Of a stretch of DNA of 64,000 nucleotides, positions 31,901-42,066 are shown in pieces (position 1 is the stretch's first letter; every line of letters begins with the position of its first letter). The stretch is from Aelia acuminata (Eukaryota; Arthropoda; Insecta; Hemiptera; Pentatomidae), in NCBI GenBank assembly GCA_911387785.2, contig OU426978.1:24919964-24983963 (forward strand). The letters run 5' to 3'. Under the pieces are notes generated by a model. That model was not told where the DNA came from. It searched no databases and worked only from the letters and a program-made list of their open reading frames with translations. Both the position numbers and the translations under genes were made by a program.

Positions 31901-34900
31901 AACTGAGGAATCCCGTTTTCATTCAACACATTCCGATCTACTCAAATCTTCATCAAATATTGAGATGGCTGGCACAGAAAATAGAAAACGTATGCAGCAA
32001 AGTAAAAGTCAGTCCGTTGATGAGGCTTTGCTCATATGGTTCAAACAGGCAGGTGTCAATAATGCTCCCATAAATCGCAGCATCTTGCTCCAAGAAATGG
32101 TACTATGTACGATGAATGTTTTGAAGAGAACTCTCAAGGAAAATAAGGTGAGCAAATCACATTTCACTAATTTACTCTGCCTTGAATTGGATTTAGTTAG
32201 AGTCCTTCCTCAAAAACAAAGCTTAAAAATTTCATGGGACTTAAAAAAAAATTGATTTTAAAATAAATATTTGTATGAGTATATGTATCTTCTTCGTATT
32301 TATCCTGGTATCTACTTATGGCGAATTAAATATGTTTGAAAAAATAAGAGGACGTTCATTAAAAAAATTACCCTAAATATCTCATTTTTTGTTTAATCTG
32401 TTGAATTTGATTCTGACCCATTGCAATGGATTAAGCGGCAACCACTGTAATTATATACAATGATTTCAATGTAATACTGTTTTTTTTGTTTGTTTTTTTA
32501 ACATATGCCCATAAATTTAATTTTATAAGAGGCAATATGGGAGGGATGGGAGGTTTACATTTCAACATGGGGAAGTGATTATGAAAGGTTTGGAACCTCT
32601 GGCCTATAATCTATTTTGCAACTAGAGATTATATGAAAAATCAGTCTTTTAACAGGATATATCTCTTTCGGTTCATCAATCACCAATAGCTCCTTTCCTT
32701 AATTTCATCCTCCAGGATATTATATAATCTTGTACTATATTTTTAGAGTTATCAACACTGCTGATATGGGATATCTATTGAGCCTTCTTTATAGGAAGCA
32801 GATACACTCTTGATAAACTTCTCGCCTTGACTTTTCGTCTATTTGCTATGGTAACAAGAAGCAGAGCCAGATCATCATCCATGATGATGTCAAGTTGTTT
32901 CTATTGGGTTGATGCAAAATTAATGCAGGTTTTTAATATTCATTGAAAATAGGCCATATCTTTACTTTAACTATATATATTTAATCAAAACAATTTCCAT
33001 CTGAATCAATGCACTTTTGCCAACGTTCAACAAGCTTTCTTATTCCACCAGAAAAAAAATCTGAATCCCTGGACTCAATGAAGTCGCGAAAAGAATTTTC
33101 AATTACATCCTGCTTTTGAAAATTTTTCTCCCTCAAAAAGTTATCCAGATGCCTGAAAAAGTGGAAGTCTGTAGGAGAGAGGTCAGGTGAATAAGGTGGG
33201 TGTGGGAGAACTTCGTAGCCCAATTCGTGCAGTCGTCGTAGCGTTGGTTGTGCGACGTGTGGTCTGGCGTTATCATGGAGAAGGATAGGTCCCTTCCGAT
33301 TCATCAATGCTGGGCAAAGACGTTGTAATTTTTGATTCATGTTGTCAATTTCTTGACAGTACTTGTCAGCAGTTATAGTCCCACCTCAATTGAGAAAGCT
33401 GTAGTGGATGACACCAGCAGTATACCACCAAACTGTGACCATAACTTTTTTTGGGTGTAGGTTGGGCTTCGGGAAAGGTTTTGGTTGTTCATCTTTGCCC
33501 AGCCATTGGCTACAACGCCTACTGTTGTCGTATAAGATCGATTTTTCATCGCACGTCACAATGCGATCGAGAAATGGATCATTTTTATTGCGTGTCACAG
33601 GCATGGAACAGATTTCAAAGCGGCAATTTTTTTGGTGGTCGTTTAATTGGTGTGGCACCCACTTGGCCAACTTTTTTACCTTACCAATTGCTTCCAAGTG
33701 GCGTACAACTGTGGATTGGTTCACGCCAAGTTCTACCGCTATTTCTCGGGTGGTTTTGGTTGGGTCTTCTTCCACTATTGGCCTCAGCTGGTCGTTGTCA
33801 AGAGCAAAATGACGGCCCCGACCTTCCTTGTCTTCGAGGTCGAAATCTCCACTGCGAAACTTCTGGAAACCACACTGCACCGTGCATTCGTTAATAGCCC
33901 CCTGACCCCACACTTCGTTAATATTACTAGCCGTTTGCGCAGCGCTGTGCCCTAATTTAAATTCGTAAAAATAAATTTGACGAAAATCGTACTTCGACAT
34001 TTTCGATTTAAGACCTTTGAACACACTGAACAAAACTATTTTACTGATCAAATTCATGGTGAAAGAGAGGGTATTAGATAAGGTTTGTTTTGGTATAATA
34101 ATGATCAATGTTAGGATTAGCTTAGTTTACACAATTGGAATTAAGATATCGCAATAGAGGAAACCTGCATTAATTTTGCATCAACCCAATATATCACATG
34201 TCATAGAATACCCTTCCCAACTATCAATAGTAATTGTGGCTAGAAACCTCAAATTTCAGATTTTGAGACTATTCCGATATTGAATGGCCAAGATTATAGG
34301 AAATTCTATATCAGCCTTGGCCTAAAGGAGAATGGCTAATGTTTTCTCTTTATCTTTCTCTCATATCTTCTCACCACTAGGATATTTTATTGGTAGGATG
34401 CCATTGGAAGGAAATAAAAGATAACTCAACAATTGGAGTAAATATGCATGCATTTATGAAACTATAAAACTACTCATATTAAAATAAATGTAAGAAAAAT
34501 TACCTGAGAGCTAGTATTTTTCGAACAACCAAGCAAAAATGCCACTCTAACACTCGTTATATTGTACGACCCCCAGGTTTCTCGTATAGCATATCTCTGA
34601 GCAAAGTTTTCAGGAGCAGAAAAGACAATTATTATCAAGGTAAATGATCCCTTACATATCCCTTTGCCACTGATGATATTGGTGTCATTCTCGGGTACAA
34701 CATAGATCTTGGTTTCACGAGTAATATTTGATTCCCATCCTTCAACTGTTAAAAAAAAAAACAATGAATAGATAGGATTGCTCAGTCACCATACATAAAT
34801 AATAAATTATAGAACAATTGCAGAAAAAAATATTTCTTTCTTTTTAAAAAGTAAAAAGTAATGCTGCCTTAATTTATAGGGTTTCTATTGACACAGCACA

Positions 34901-37878
34901 CTAAATCAATCTATAACTGACATAAAAAGATAGGTACATTTGTATTGTTGCATACAGAATAATGTGATTAACAAATTATTCCACAGCTCTCTTTTCCAGT
35001 GAAGCCTTTTTGATTAAACACTATTCAAAAGATAAATACTAATTGTATAGAAGTTACTAAACAAGATATGAATAATATTTAAAGTTTAGATTTCATTATT
35101 TGCTATTTAAAAATAGAATATATATTCCAAAAATTATAGAAAGAGGAGAATATTTTTTTTTTTAAATAAACAACTCTCGTAGTTAGATTTGTATATAACA
35201 ATTTTTATTTAGATTTTTGATAGCAAGTTGACTGTTCAAAATGTCATGGAGTTTGGAGTGGAGTGGAATACATTTTCAAAATAATGAAGCTCATGAAAAA
35301 CATTATTAATTTAATTGATAGATGAAATCTTCTCAAAATTCAGATAATCTGAAAATCTTATATAAGTGTGGAAATGGAGGGGATTATTCAAGTATCATTA
35401 AAGCACTTCAGAGAGAAAAGTGTCTTCACTGTGTCATATAAGAGGTAGATAATTACTTTACATGTTTTCAATATGAATTCTCACATAGAAAAAATATATT
35501 TGAAATATAACAATTATTAATAGTTTAAATAAATATATTAGATAATTTTTTTTTTACTTTAGTAAAACCTTCAGGATAGAATGGGGTCAAAAGTATTAAG
35601 GGTATAAGGTGGTTCTAAAAAAGTTGGGCAATTTAATGTCATCAGTCAATAGAATAGGCATTTTATAATTTTTTGTAAATATTTCATTATTTCACAAAAG
35701 CATAAAATCATTTTTACCTCCCAACCAGATTTGGTAGTATTTTTTCAAAAGGAACCTTTTAAACTGTTATTTTAAAACTTTCATCGAGAAAACGTTGGTA
35801 TTCTGGCATGTCAAAACTCATAAATGACACATGTAAGTGATTGCATTTTGAAATATTTTCAATGTGTTTTAAATCTTACTATTTCATTATAAAACTATGA
35901 GTGCCAAATTTTTCTTTTAGTATAGTTTTCCATAGAATCGAATGGGAGCAATTTTTAAAAGATATTTTAATGATTTGTGTTCACTTTTACTTGTCAGTCC
36001 TCAGTGGAAATTTAATATTCAAATTCCTATGACACATAATATTTTAACTGTAAAGTCTTATTTCAATTTTCAGTCTCTGCAGAAGTTAGCTACGGAGGGG
36101 TCACCTGTGGTATAGTGGTTAGTATGGCAACCTACAATACTAAAGGTCGCAGGTTCGCGCCCAGCGGTGGCCCTAGGATTTTTTAATGGGAGTAAAAAAT
36201 CCTTAGCCATGCCGTCCCTCGAATAGGACGTAAAATGGAGGTCCCGAGCCTGTACAATGGCAGGTACTAATTAAAGATCCCTATCCTAATTATACCTGGA
36301 TAGGCTAAATTTAGGACTCCCACTGTACCTTAGTAACATACACTTAACCTTAGTGGCATAAAGTGACGTTAAACAAACAAACAACAAGAAAGTTAGCTAC
36401 AGAGATCAGCTTTGCTTCAGAGCAATTTTGGTTAAGTCATATTTATGGCGTGTGTAGCTATTTTTCCATTCCAGTTATTTCTTATTTTGCAATTTTTTAT
36501 TATAATATTTACAGAGCAATATGAGATTTGTTCCATTATTCTATTAGTAAAAAAGGGCCAAAAATTATTATTTTTGACTATATAATCAAATTTGTGTCCC
36601 ATTCATCAAGTCCCCTCTCTGATTTTTTGAGAGGAGACTGAAGTATCATTGAGGTATTGATGATTTTGATGCCGGAGCATTTAGATGTAAAATATTACAT
36701 TTGGTAACAAAACATTTATTTTAGATCAAATCATCATTTAATAAAAAGAAAAATATGTTCATAGAACTAATGAAAAAAAAGATGTGGAAAAAACTCATTT
36801 CAGTTGAATTAAACATGACCCTATTAAAATTATTATTGAGAGGAGACTGAAGTATCATTGAGGTATTGATGATTTTGATGCCGGAGCATTTAGATGTAAA
36901 ATATTACATTTGGTAACAAAACATTTATTTTGTTTATTTTAGATCAAATCATCATTTAATAAAAAGAAAAATATGTTCATAGAAATAATGAAAAAAAAGA
37001 TGTGGAAAAAAACTCATTTCAGTTGAATTAAAAATGACCCTATTAAAATTATTGGTACATTAAAATAAAAATAATAAAAATATTGAGTCGTTTAAAAATA
37101 ATTGTAAGGAAATTCAGAAATAAAAAAATAATAACTTTAAATGAGTTAATTTGTATTTCAGAAGGTTTATTTTATGAAACAAAAATATTTTTATTAAAGT
37201 TCATAGTTTCATTTTTTCGTAAATGTTATCTATTGTTAAGGAAACAGTCTATGTCCTCTTAAAATAATATGTTAAAATGTTTTCATGAAAAATATTTTGA
37301 AACGAAACAATTTGCCTTTTATGTTTAAAGGAAAAATTGATAATATTTCCTAATGTTATTAGATTCCTAAATATGTCAGTCCTTCTTTTATTTATAGATA
37401 TTAGTTTATTAATATGCTTAAAGTAGATATTATATTTTATAATAAATAGTTTCTTTGATTAACACCAAGGTAGCCCATCAGTTCCCTGGCATTAAAATTT
37501 AGAAAAATCGTGATATTTCAGAAACTGTTGGAAAAAGTGACTGGCCCCCAATCTGAAACAGTCTATACATTATATTACCAATTCCCTAATAACAAAACAT
37601 TATTTGATTTTCATCAAAAAGTATATAAGGAAAAACAAAGTATAAATTTTTTCTGAAGAGAAAAGATTGGCAATGGACAGAATTCAACCCCAGATCTCTA
37701 CATGCAGACATAACTGATCTTTTTCCTTCAAATAAAACTACTTAAAAACATAAAATCTTCTACCTTGTTTAGGCAATGGAGTCATCCGTTGAGGAGTATT
37801 GATGATGATCAAAATACAAAACACTAAAACTATGATAAATAAATTCCACACAAATCGCCTCCCGCCACCTGTAAACAT
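25744..37878 (-). CDS. Beta-1,3-galactosyltransferase (GT31), five coding exons
   Basis: Exons 37878-37764, 34745-34504, 31154-30883, 30810-30662 and 25952-25744 join in frame to 328 codons. The product is a Golgi type II membrane glycosyltransferase: a short basic tail (FTGGGRR), a transmembrane anchor at residues 10-27, then the GT31 motifs RYAIRETWGS (89-98), EEEN..DVIQEDFIDSYNNLT (about 123-146), KTDDDMF with the metal-binding DDD at 169-171, YPNYLSGTAYLMS (222-234) and EDVYITG (254-260). It should transfer galactose (or another UDP-sugar) in beta-1,3 linkage; the exact donor and acceptor cannot be read from sequence. Length and motif spacing fit B3GALT1/2/5-like enzymes. The C-terminal tail is Lys/Pro-rich. 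The last intron needs a GC donor. A 5' noncoding exon is likely, because an AG acceptor lies directly before the ATG. Confidence 0.9.
25953..27257. other. Intron 4 sequence outside the piggyBac
   Basis: AT-rich intron sequence of the galactosyltransferase gene, no element or exon recognised. Confidence 0.4.
27890..29280 (+). pseudogene. piggyBac transposase pseudogene
   Basis: Begins MFRGISSRTKRIVDN, with an acidic N-terminus that shifts frame near 28000. Recognisable blocks follow: KFKWSPTNETKNVLSLIGFM, KPSLHRYWSKDLLY, PPSMARNRFE, then LVPFRGRLAIKQYIPNKASK and YGVKVFKLC (the conserved DDE_Tnp_1_7 core), a YNKGKTTIDTLNQMSSYSS block with KWYHK, and finally CKGCYQKHQKK, a remnant of the C-terminal cysteine-rich domain. 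At least four frameshifts or stops (near 28172, 28417, 28510 and 28730) inactivate it. Confidence 0.85.
29347..30141 (+). mobile_element. pogo/Tigger-like MITE encoding only an HTH, nested in piggyBac
   Basis: 795 bp, ends CAGTAGGACCTCCATTATCC and the complement of GGATAATGGAGGTTCTACTG, flanked by TA duplications (29345-29346 and 30142-30143). Subterminal repeats of the TTAACCGGGG/CCCCGG type lie next to both ends. The only coding remnant is a psq-type helix-turn-helix. Confidence 0.9.
29709..29930 (+). CDS. psq/CENP-B-type HTH fragment of a pogo transposase
   Basis: An open stretch without an ATG reads KLSEKRKLVVFKLEEKLTII, then NKLEKGESVKKLSAKLGIG and EQTVRDILKKKKDI before a TAA. This is the N-terminal helix-turn-helix of pogo/Tigger/Jerky transposases, which contacts the element's ends. 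It is free of stops over 73 codons while the catalytic domain is entirely missing. Upstream stop at 29706-29708; a start may have been lost or come from splicing. Confidence 0.65.
   Translation, partial: SRFKYIRSSKLSEKRKLVVFKLEEKLTIINKLEKGESVKKLSAKLGIGEQTVRDILKKKKDIFDFVSSSAHNL
30662..30810 (-). CDS. Galactosyltransferase coding exon 4
   Basis: Acceptor TTCTTTTTAG; encodes YIPKYMYQKPFYPNYLSGTA through LEDVYIT(G). Ends ACTG followed by GCAAGT. Using this GC donor keeps the frame into exon 5; the nearby GT (two bases on) does not. Confidence 0.85.
30883..31154 (-). CDS. Galactosyltransferase coding exon 3
   Basis: Acceptor ...GTTTAAAG, phase 0, starts LLVEEENAEF. Contains the DDD metal-binding motif in FLMKTDDDMF. 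Donor GTGAGT, phase 2. 272 bp. An alternative AG four bases downstream would break the frame. Confidence 0.9.
31540..32447 (+). mobile_element. Tigger-like element with DNA-binding domains only, in intron 3
   Basis: 908 bp with ends CAGTGGTTGCCGCTTAATCC and the complement of GGATTAAGCGGCAACCACTG, a perfect 20-bp inverted match. TA follows on the right; AA precedes on the left (TA probably mutated). The plus strand encodes the two DNA-binding halves of a Tigger transposase, but the sequence ends before any DDE domain. It lies between coding exons 2 and 3 of the galactosyltransferase gene. Confidence 0.85.
31797..32255 (+). CDS. Tigger-type DNA-binding region (psq plus CENPB HTH)
   Basis: An ATG at 31797 opens MSCRKRENRSVKRKRELLAQ and YDKLPKKKKK, the basic N-terminus of a Tigger/Jerky protein; an A-run near 31871-31887 probably causes a frameshift. 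From 31965 another open frame reads TENRKRMQQSKSQSVDEALL and IWFKQAGVNNAPINRSILLQ, the classic CENPB-type domain (DEALL.WF.Q....NAPI...IL). It ends with an uninformative tail. No catalytic residues are present. Confidence 0.65.
32904..34189 (-). mobile_element. mariner transposon (irritans-like), almost intact, in intron 2
   Basis: 1,286 bp with inverted ends TTGGGTTGATGCAAAATTAA identical on both sides and TA at both flanks (32902-32903 and 34190-34191). It carries one transposase gene on the minus strand. Size, ends and protein agree with irritans-group mariners such as Hsmar2-like elements. It is inserted in the galactosyltransferase intron in the gene's own orientation. Confidence 0.95.
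32981..34108 (-). pseudogene. mariner transposase with a single in-frame stop
   Basis: The frame runs from 34108 (the likely true start is the MSKYDFRQIYFYEF methionine at about 34000) to 32981. Present are the HTH region (REIAVELGVNQSTVVRHLEA), the WVPHQL linker, the first catalytic D in IVTCDEKSILYDN, the second in LLHDNARPHVAQP and the third in YSPDLSPTDFHFF, so DD34D is complete. The only visible defect is one TGA just after HYSFLN (33383-33385); the reading is otherwise open to the terminal stop. Length fits the family (about 340 residues). Other substitutions may still affect activity. Confidence 0.9.
34504..34745 (-). CDS. Galactosyltransferase coding exon 2
   Basis: Acceptor TTTTTTTAACAG; encodes the stem and the RYAIRETWG motif; ends ...SKNTSSQ at a GTAATT donor, phase 0. 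242 bp. Confidence 0.9.
34746..36097. other. Intron 1 sequence, nothing recognised
   Basis: AT-rich intron sequence of the galactosyltransferase gene without recognisable elements up to the SINE. Confidence 0.35.
36098..36389 (+). mobile_element. tRNA-derived SINE with 15-bp target duplication
   Basis: The 292-bp element starts with a tRNA-like head (36099-36172) and ends in an AAACAAACAAACAACAAG tail. It is bordered by AAGTTAGCTACGGAG (36083-36097) and AAGTTAGCTACAGAG (36390-36404), one mismatch. The body contains ATTATACCTGGATAGGC, shared with the relic at 8466-8548. Orientation opposes the host gene. Confidence 0.9.
36099..36172 (+). promoter_or_regulatory. tRNA-like head with pol III A and B boxes
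   Basis: The 5' GGTCACC pairs with the 3' GGTGGCC as a 7-bp acceptor stem (one G-U). The A-box-like GGTATAGTGGTTAG and B-box-like AGGTTCGCGCCC are correctly spaced for an internal RNA polymerase III promoter. The T stem is 4/5 paired; the anticodon arm is poorly formed, so this is not a working tRNA gene. Confidence 0.75.
36629..37060. repeat. ~207-bp tandem duplication in intron 1
   Basis: The segment starting GAGAGGAGACTGAAGTATCA (from about 36629) recurs from 36837 in direct orientation with very few differences; the second copy has an extra ~11 bp (TGTTTATTTTA). Probably a recent local duplication. Confidence 0.9.
37764..37878 (-). CDS. Galactosyltransferase coding exon 1
   Basis: ATG at 37878-37876 directly follows an AG, suggesting a noncoding first exon upstream. 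Encodes the cytoplasmic tail and membrane anchor (FVWNLFIIVLVFCILIIINT). Donor GTAGAAG; phase 1. Confidence 0.85.
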
Positions 37879-39837
37879 CTGAAAAATATATTTTAAATTA
37901 CTACTCTAAAAAGTTGTTCTTTAAGTGAATTGAATGTAGCTGTTTATAACATTTTAAATGTTAATTTTATTGACTTCCAAGATATGATGATTACATAAAT
38001 CAGAAAACAATTAAAATAATAATTTGTTATTGGAAATTTTTAATAGTCATAAGATAATTCAGAAGTAAAAAATTTAATGGGATGAAAATATGCTCCTAAA
38101 TACCCACTAAATGAGATTAAGAGTTAAAATCTTAATTACCAAGAATTTTATGGGAAAAGAAAAAATAAACATTACAATCAAAATAAATTTATTCAACATA
38201 GATCTACCAATAAGGGTTGTTGAAAAAATACCTAGGGCTGTTTTTCTAATATCTTAAGTCAGAAACAATCAATAGCCAAATGAAAAAGAGGTGCATATTA
38301 AGTAGAAACATCTTCATAAAAATCCACCCTAAGAATCACAGTGAGAAGTCAAAATCCGATAAACCATAATCAAGAGAAAAAAAAATCAGAAATTCAAAAA
38401 TATAGCAAAAAAGAATAAGGCATAATAACAAATTAATATGAATGACAGGAACAAAATTAGGTGCCAGCTGAAAAAATCAATAGGATAATTGCGAAGTATA
38501 GAAAGCACGATGTAATAAAATCAAATGGGTTTTAAATTAACATTTTTATAAACCATATTAGCTTTGAAAATTACTAAGATAATTCCTATAACATGACTGA
38601 AAAAATCTTTAGTCATAGAATGATACAAGCAACTCGATGAGCTAATAGAATAATTATTATAAAAAATATGACATGAATCAACTTAAAAATAAGGGGGGGA
38701 AATCTAGATTCTATACACTGGAAAATCTTCTGGGTTTTAATTTTTATCAGCTTAAAAATAAAAATATACAGAATTATTATTACTTCTATGATAGTACCAT
38801 AAATTATACAAGGCTCTGATTTGAGTGGAAGATTTTGAAAACCAAAGTTCTTACCATTACTACAATTCATACCAAAAAGAGTAAATATTTCATAATTCTA
38901 AAGACTATGAAAATTCTATAAATATATTCTTTGCTACAACAAATCAAAAATGCTTAAATCCAGAATTTTTATAGAAAATGTATGAAAAACCTTTATCCTT
39001 TATACCTTGATAATGTTTGTAGCATTGTTTAATACTGGCGAAATATGATATCACAATGACAACAAAAATGTTCTTAAGTTCAATAATAAAGAATAAGAAA
39101 AAATATAACGTCCCTACATAGTAGGGCTGGAAGGTAACTTGGGGTTATCAATTGAAGTAAATGTGACCCGATCTTTCACCAACTTTGTTTTCTTACTGGT
39201 ACGAATAAGGATTAAGCTTGGTTTTATTAATGAGTTGGAGAATTCATGTTATCCTGAGTTTTGCTATATCTTAATGACCTAATTCAAAAAGCTTCATCAC
39301 TCAGTTAGTGATCGCTAACTCAATGGAAAAAAACTACAGCTGAGTAAACCGAATCCGTGACCCGTGGTTCAAAATCGCTCTTTTGCTAATAGGTTTATTA
39401 CTGAGCTATGGCTAAGCCATACCTGTTGGTTGTTTTTTTTTAATGCCTCCAGTCCATTCCTAAGCCAAATTAAAACATAAGTTTTCGAATTGAATTGGAA
39501 TCACTAGGAGTCGAGCACTAAACAATCTAAGGATGTGATTCACGAGTCAATGTATATCGAAGGTGAGATCCACAGCTGTCGCGCTACGGTAACAGAGAAT
39601 ACTGGAGCATTTGAAAGTGTGATGATAGTGTTCGTAGTTATAAAATTAAAATCCAAAAGATACATTAACGTTTGTTCCACCTTTTGGTCAACCATCCCAC
39701 TATCCTTGTCAACACAATCCCAGCTTGTCAACACAGTAATTAGGCAAATGTATGCTAATTGATAATGTTAACAACATATCATATATACATGTATAAAATG
39801 CAAATCATCTCATCTTTTTTTTTTTTGTTCTGTACTC
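37879..39837. other. Upstream region of the galactosyltransferase coding start
   Basis: AT-rich; expected to contain a noncoding 5' exon and promoter of the minus-strand gene. I could not locate either. Short open frames at 38613-38870 and 39535-39762 have no recognisable domain. Confidence 0.3.
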
Positions 39838-40020
39838 CTACCTGGCAATATGTGGGATAAGAGGGGTCACTCTACAGGTGTAACCAACCTATTCTAACCA
39901 TAATGGGTAGGTTGAGATTTATTCTGTTGGGCCTCCACGAAATTAAATTCAACCCTCCCAGGGCAGATTCGAACGGCGCACAGAGGGGTATTTGACCTGA
40001 AAAGCTGGCCAAAACTATTT
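39838..40020 (-). repeat. SINE-like repeat with poly(A), minus strand
   Basis: Read on the minus strand it contains GCGCCGTTCGAATCTGCCC (a B-box-like GTTCGAATC) and ends near an A-run at 39817-39827. A block reading GGTCAAATACCCCTCTGTGC just upstream of the B box is shared with 41690-41730 on the plus strand. Probably a tRNA-derived SINE, 5'-incomplete. Confidence 0.45.
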
Positions 40021-40446
40021 CCTTCCATTTTATTAATTCAAAAGTCCTCAAAATGGCTTCTATATTTGTAATAGAAATTAAAAATGTTTTTTTAGCAGTT
40101 AAAAAAAATATTCTAAGGAGAAAAATTTTATGAAATAAATTTTTACATAACTCCACCGACTTTGAAATAGTCATCCATGGGCTTACAATTTATGTTCATA
40201 TTATTTTCTCTTTATGCATTGCACCCATGAAATATGCTTGTAACTAATTAAAAATTTATTATCATTTATCTATTACTATTATTTTAAAAAATGAAAATAG
40301 ATGAATATAAAAAGTTATGGTGATAAAGAAAAAAAATTGTTTTCCTAATTCTTTAAGAATTGTTTAATACCTCTTCGAAACACAACTTATATCCCAGGAA
40401 GAAACGCACCAAACTTTCTTAAAAATGCATATTAAATTTAATTATT

Positions 40447-40900
40447 CATTATTCACTTTCCTCGTCACTTAATGAACTTTCGGAATCACCACTATCGGTT
40501 AAGTTGGTTGGGAGAGACAACATTTCTGAAGTTTCCTTACAGAACCTGATACCTTTTTTTTTTAACTTCTCACACCTGTGATAACTGGATCTGATGTCAA
40601 TATTAATCTATTAATTACATCCAGATTGCACTCTGTCCGGGAAAATTTTCTGGTCTTATTTTCTCTATAAACCCGGAGATGGTCATTCCGGGTTTCTGCT
40701 GCTTCCTCAGATAAAAGACCAATATGAAGCAGAGGGCTTTTTATCACTTCAAAACCATTCCTTAAAACTTTTTGAACAGATGGTGTCATAGCATACCATT
40801 GATGAAGTTTCGCCGTATCCGTTGTAAATTTTAAAGTAACAAATGATTTTTCAGAGCGTACACCAGATCTTGAGCTTTTGATTGATATCGTCCCACTTAG
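40447..40900 (-). pseudogene. C-terminal fragment of an unnamed repeat-associated protein family
   Basis: Minus-strand reading gives KFTTDTAKLHQWYAMTPSVQ, then VLRNGFEVIKSPLLHIGLLS, EEAAETRNDHLRVYRENKTR and LILTSDPVITGVRS before a stop at 40562. In another frame it continues SLPTNLTDSGDSESSLSDEE to about 40447. The pattern (MP.S.HKVL.HG..I....L.PIG.L.EE..E.R......R....R..SR......D......SDP.IS) resembles a highly repeated, unnamed protein family in invertebrate genomes, likely of transposon origin. I cannot name the family or its function. Stops and the frame change suggest it is dead. Confidence 0.5.
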
Positions 40901-41682
40901 CCATTTCTTGTTGCTGTTTCAAAAACAAATGTTTTCCTTGAAGAAGCATTCTATCTCACTTGGAAATCATGCCTCAAAATGGATAATTTTGTTTTAGCTC
41001 TTTCACATGCTCTAGGTTATTACAATATTTCCCAATGAGAAAAGACCAAAAATTCCTTCTTTTTTTTAAAAGCTAATGTTTTGACTTTAAAAATATGTCA
41101 AATAATTCCATTCAGGTTACAGTTATTCTTCCAGAAGATCCTAAAATACAAATAAATGAAAATATAATAATATGAAAAATATAATTGAATTTTTTTAATT
41201 ATCTAATGAAATTAACATTTTAGTAACAAAAAATTATAAGTCTCCCAATCGCAGCTATTCACAGAATTTTTTTCAAGAAACATAATCTACGATGATTATA
41301 AATTATCATAAAAAATGTTTCGTTGCCCAGAAGTATAACTTTTTAACCTTCAAATTTAATTTTTAGCTACCACATAACAAAAAGATATTGATACTAGTAT
41401 TGAATACAAAAAAATTATAACTATCTGGATAACAAGTACAAACCTGGCCTCGAACTATCCATCATATGATAACGCCGATACTTCAGTAAGAACAAAGAAA
41501 ATTAATATATTTTGTAGACCAATACTTATGAGCACAGACGAGTTAAAGGATAAGGTCAGATTTGAATTAGAATAGCCGCTGGATTAAGGGCCTGAAAGAG
41601 ATAAAATTCATCTTGCATGATCCAACAGGTTCTCTACTTGAACTTCCAGTCATTATTTACCAAAAATTTCAAATTTCAAAAA

Positions 41683-41792
41683 ATGGGTTTTGGCCAACTT
41701 TTAGGGCCAAATACCCCTGTGTGCGGCGCGCCGTTCGGCTCGAGCATGCTAAAGCGGGTCGCGCTTCAACACACTAGGCTATCAACTCTTCT
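41683..41792 (+). repeat. SINE-like fragment, plus strand
   Basis: Contains GGCCAAATACCCCTGTGTGC followed by a GCCGTTCGGCTC B-box-like stretch; the same module occurs on the minus strand at 39975-40020. It abuts the hAT MITE. Confidence 0.4.
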
Positions 41793-41800
41793 ATCGCTAC

Positions 41801-42066
41801 CAGTGGCGGATACAGGGGAGGGGCGCGCCCCCCCCCCCCTGAGAGGTAAGGAAACCAGTCTACTATTGCTATTTCTGTATAAAAAGGGCTATCCTTAGTG
41901 AATTTTTTAACTCAATAAATGAATAAATAGATTGTATATAAATATTGAATAGAAATTCACTACTTAAATATAAACTAAGATAATAAATTAGGCCCTTCAT
42001 GAATCCTACAAATTTAAAAAATAAAAAGTGCGCCCCCCCCTCGGAAAATTTCTGGATTCGCTACTG
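41801..42066. mobile_element. hAT-type MITE, 266 bp
   Basis: Exact 8-bp duplications ATCGCTAC at 41793-41800 and 42067-42074. Ends CAGTGGCGGATACAGG and the complement of CTGGATTCGCTACTG, followed by G/C tracts (GGGGCGCGCCCCCC). The interior is AT-rich and non-coding. Confidence 0.95.

Noticed and set aside
33408..33955. Three overlapping plus-strand open frames of over 100 codons
   Set aside because: Antisense to the mariner transposase, whose motifs are unambiguous on the minus strand.
36099..36172. Functional tRNA gene
   Set aside because: The anticodon arm does not pair properly and the segment is the head of a dispersed repeat with a target duplication.
38613..38870. Small membrane-protein-like ORF (85 codons)
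   Set aside because: AT-rich sequence yields Ile/Phe/Lys-rich frames by chance; no splice context or family.
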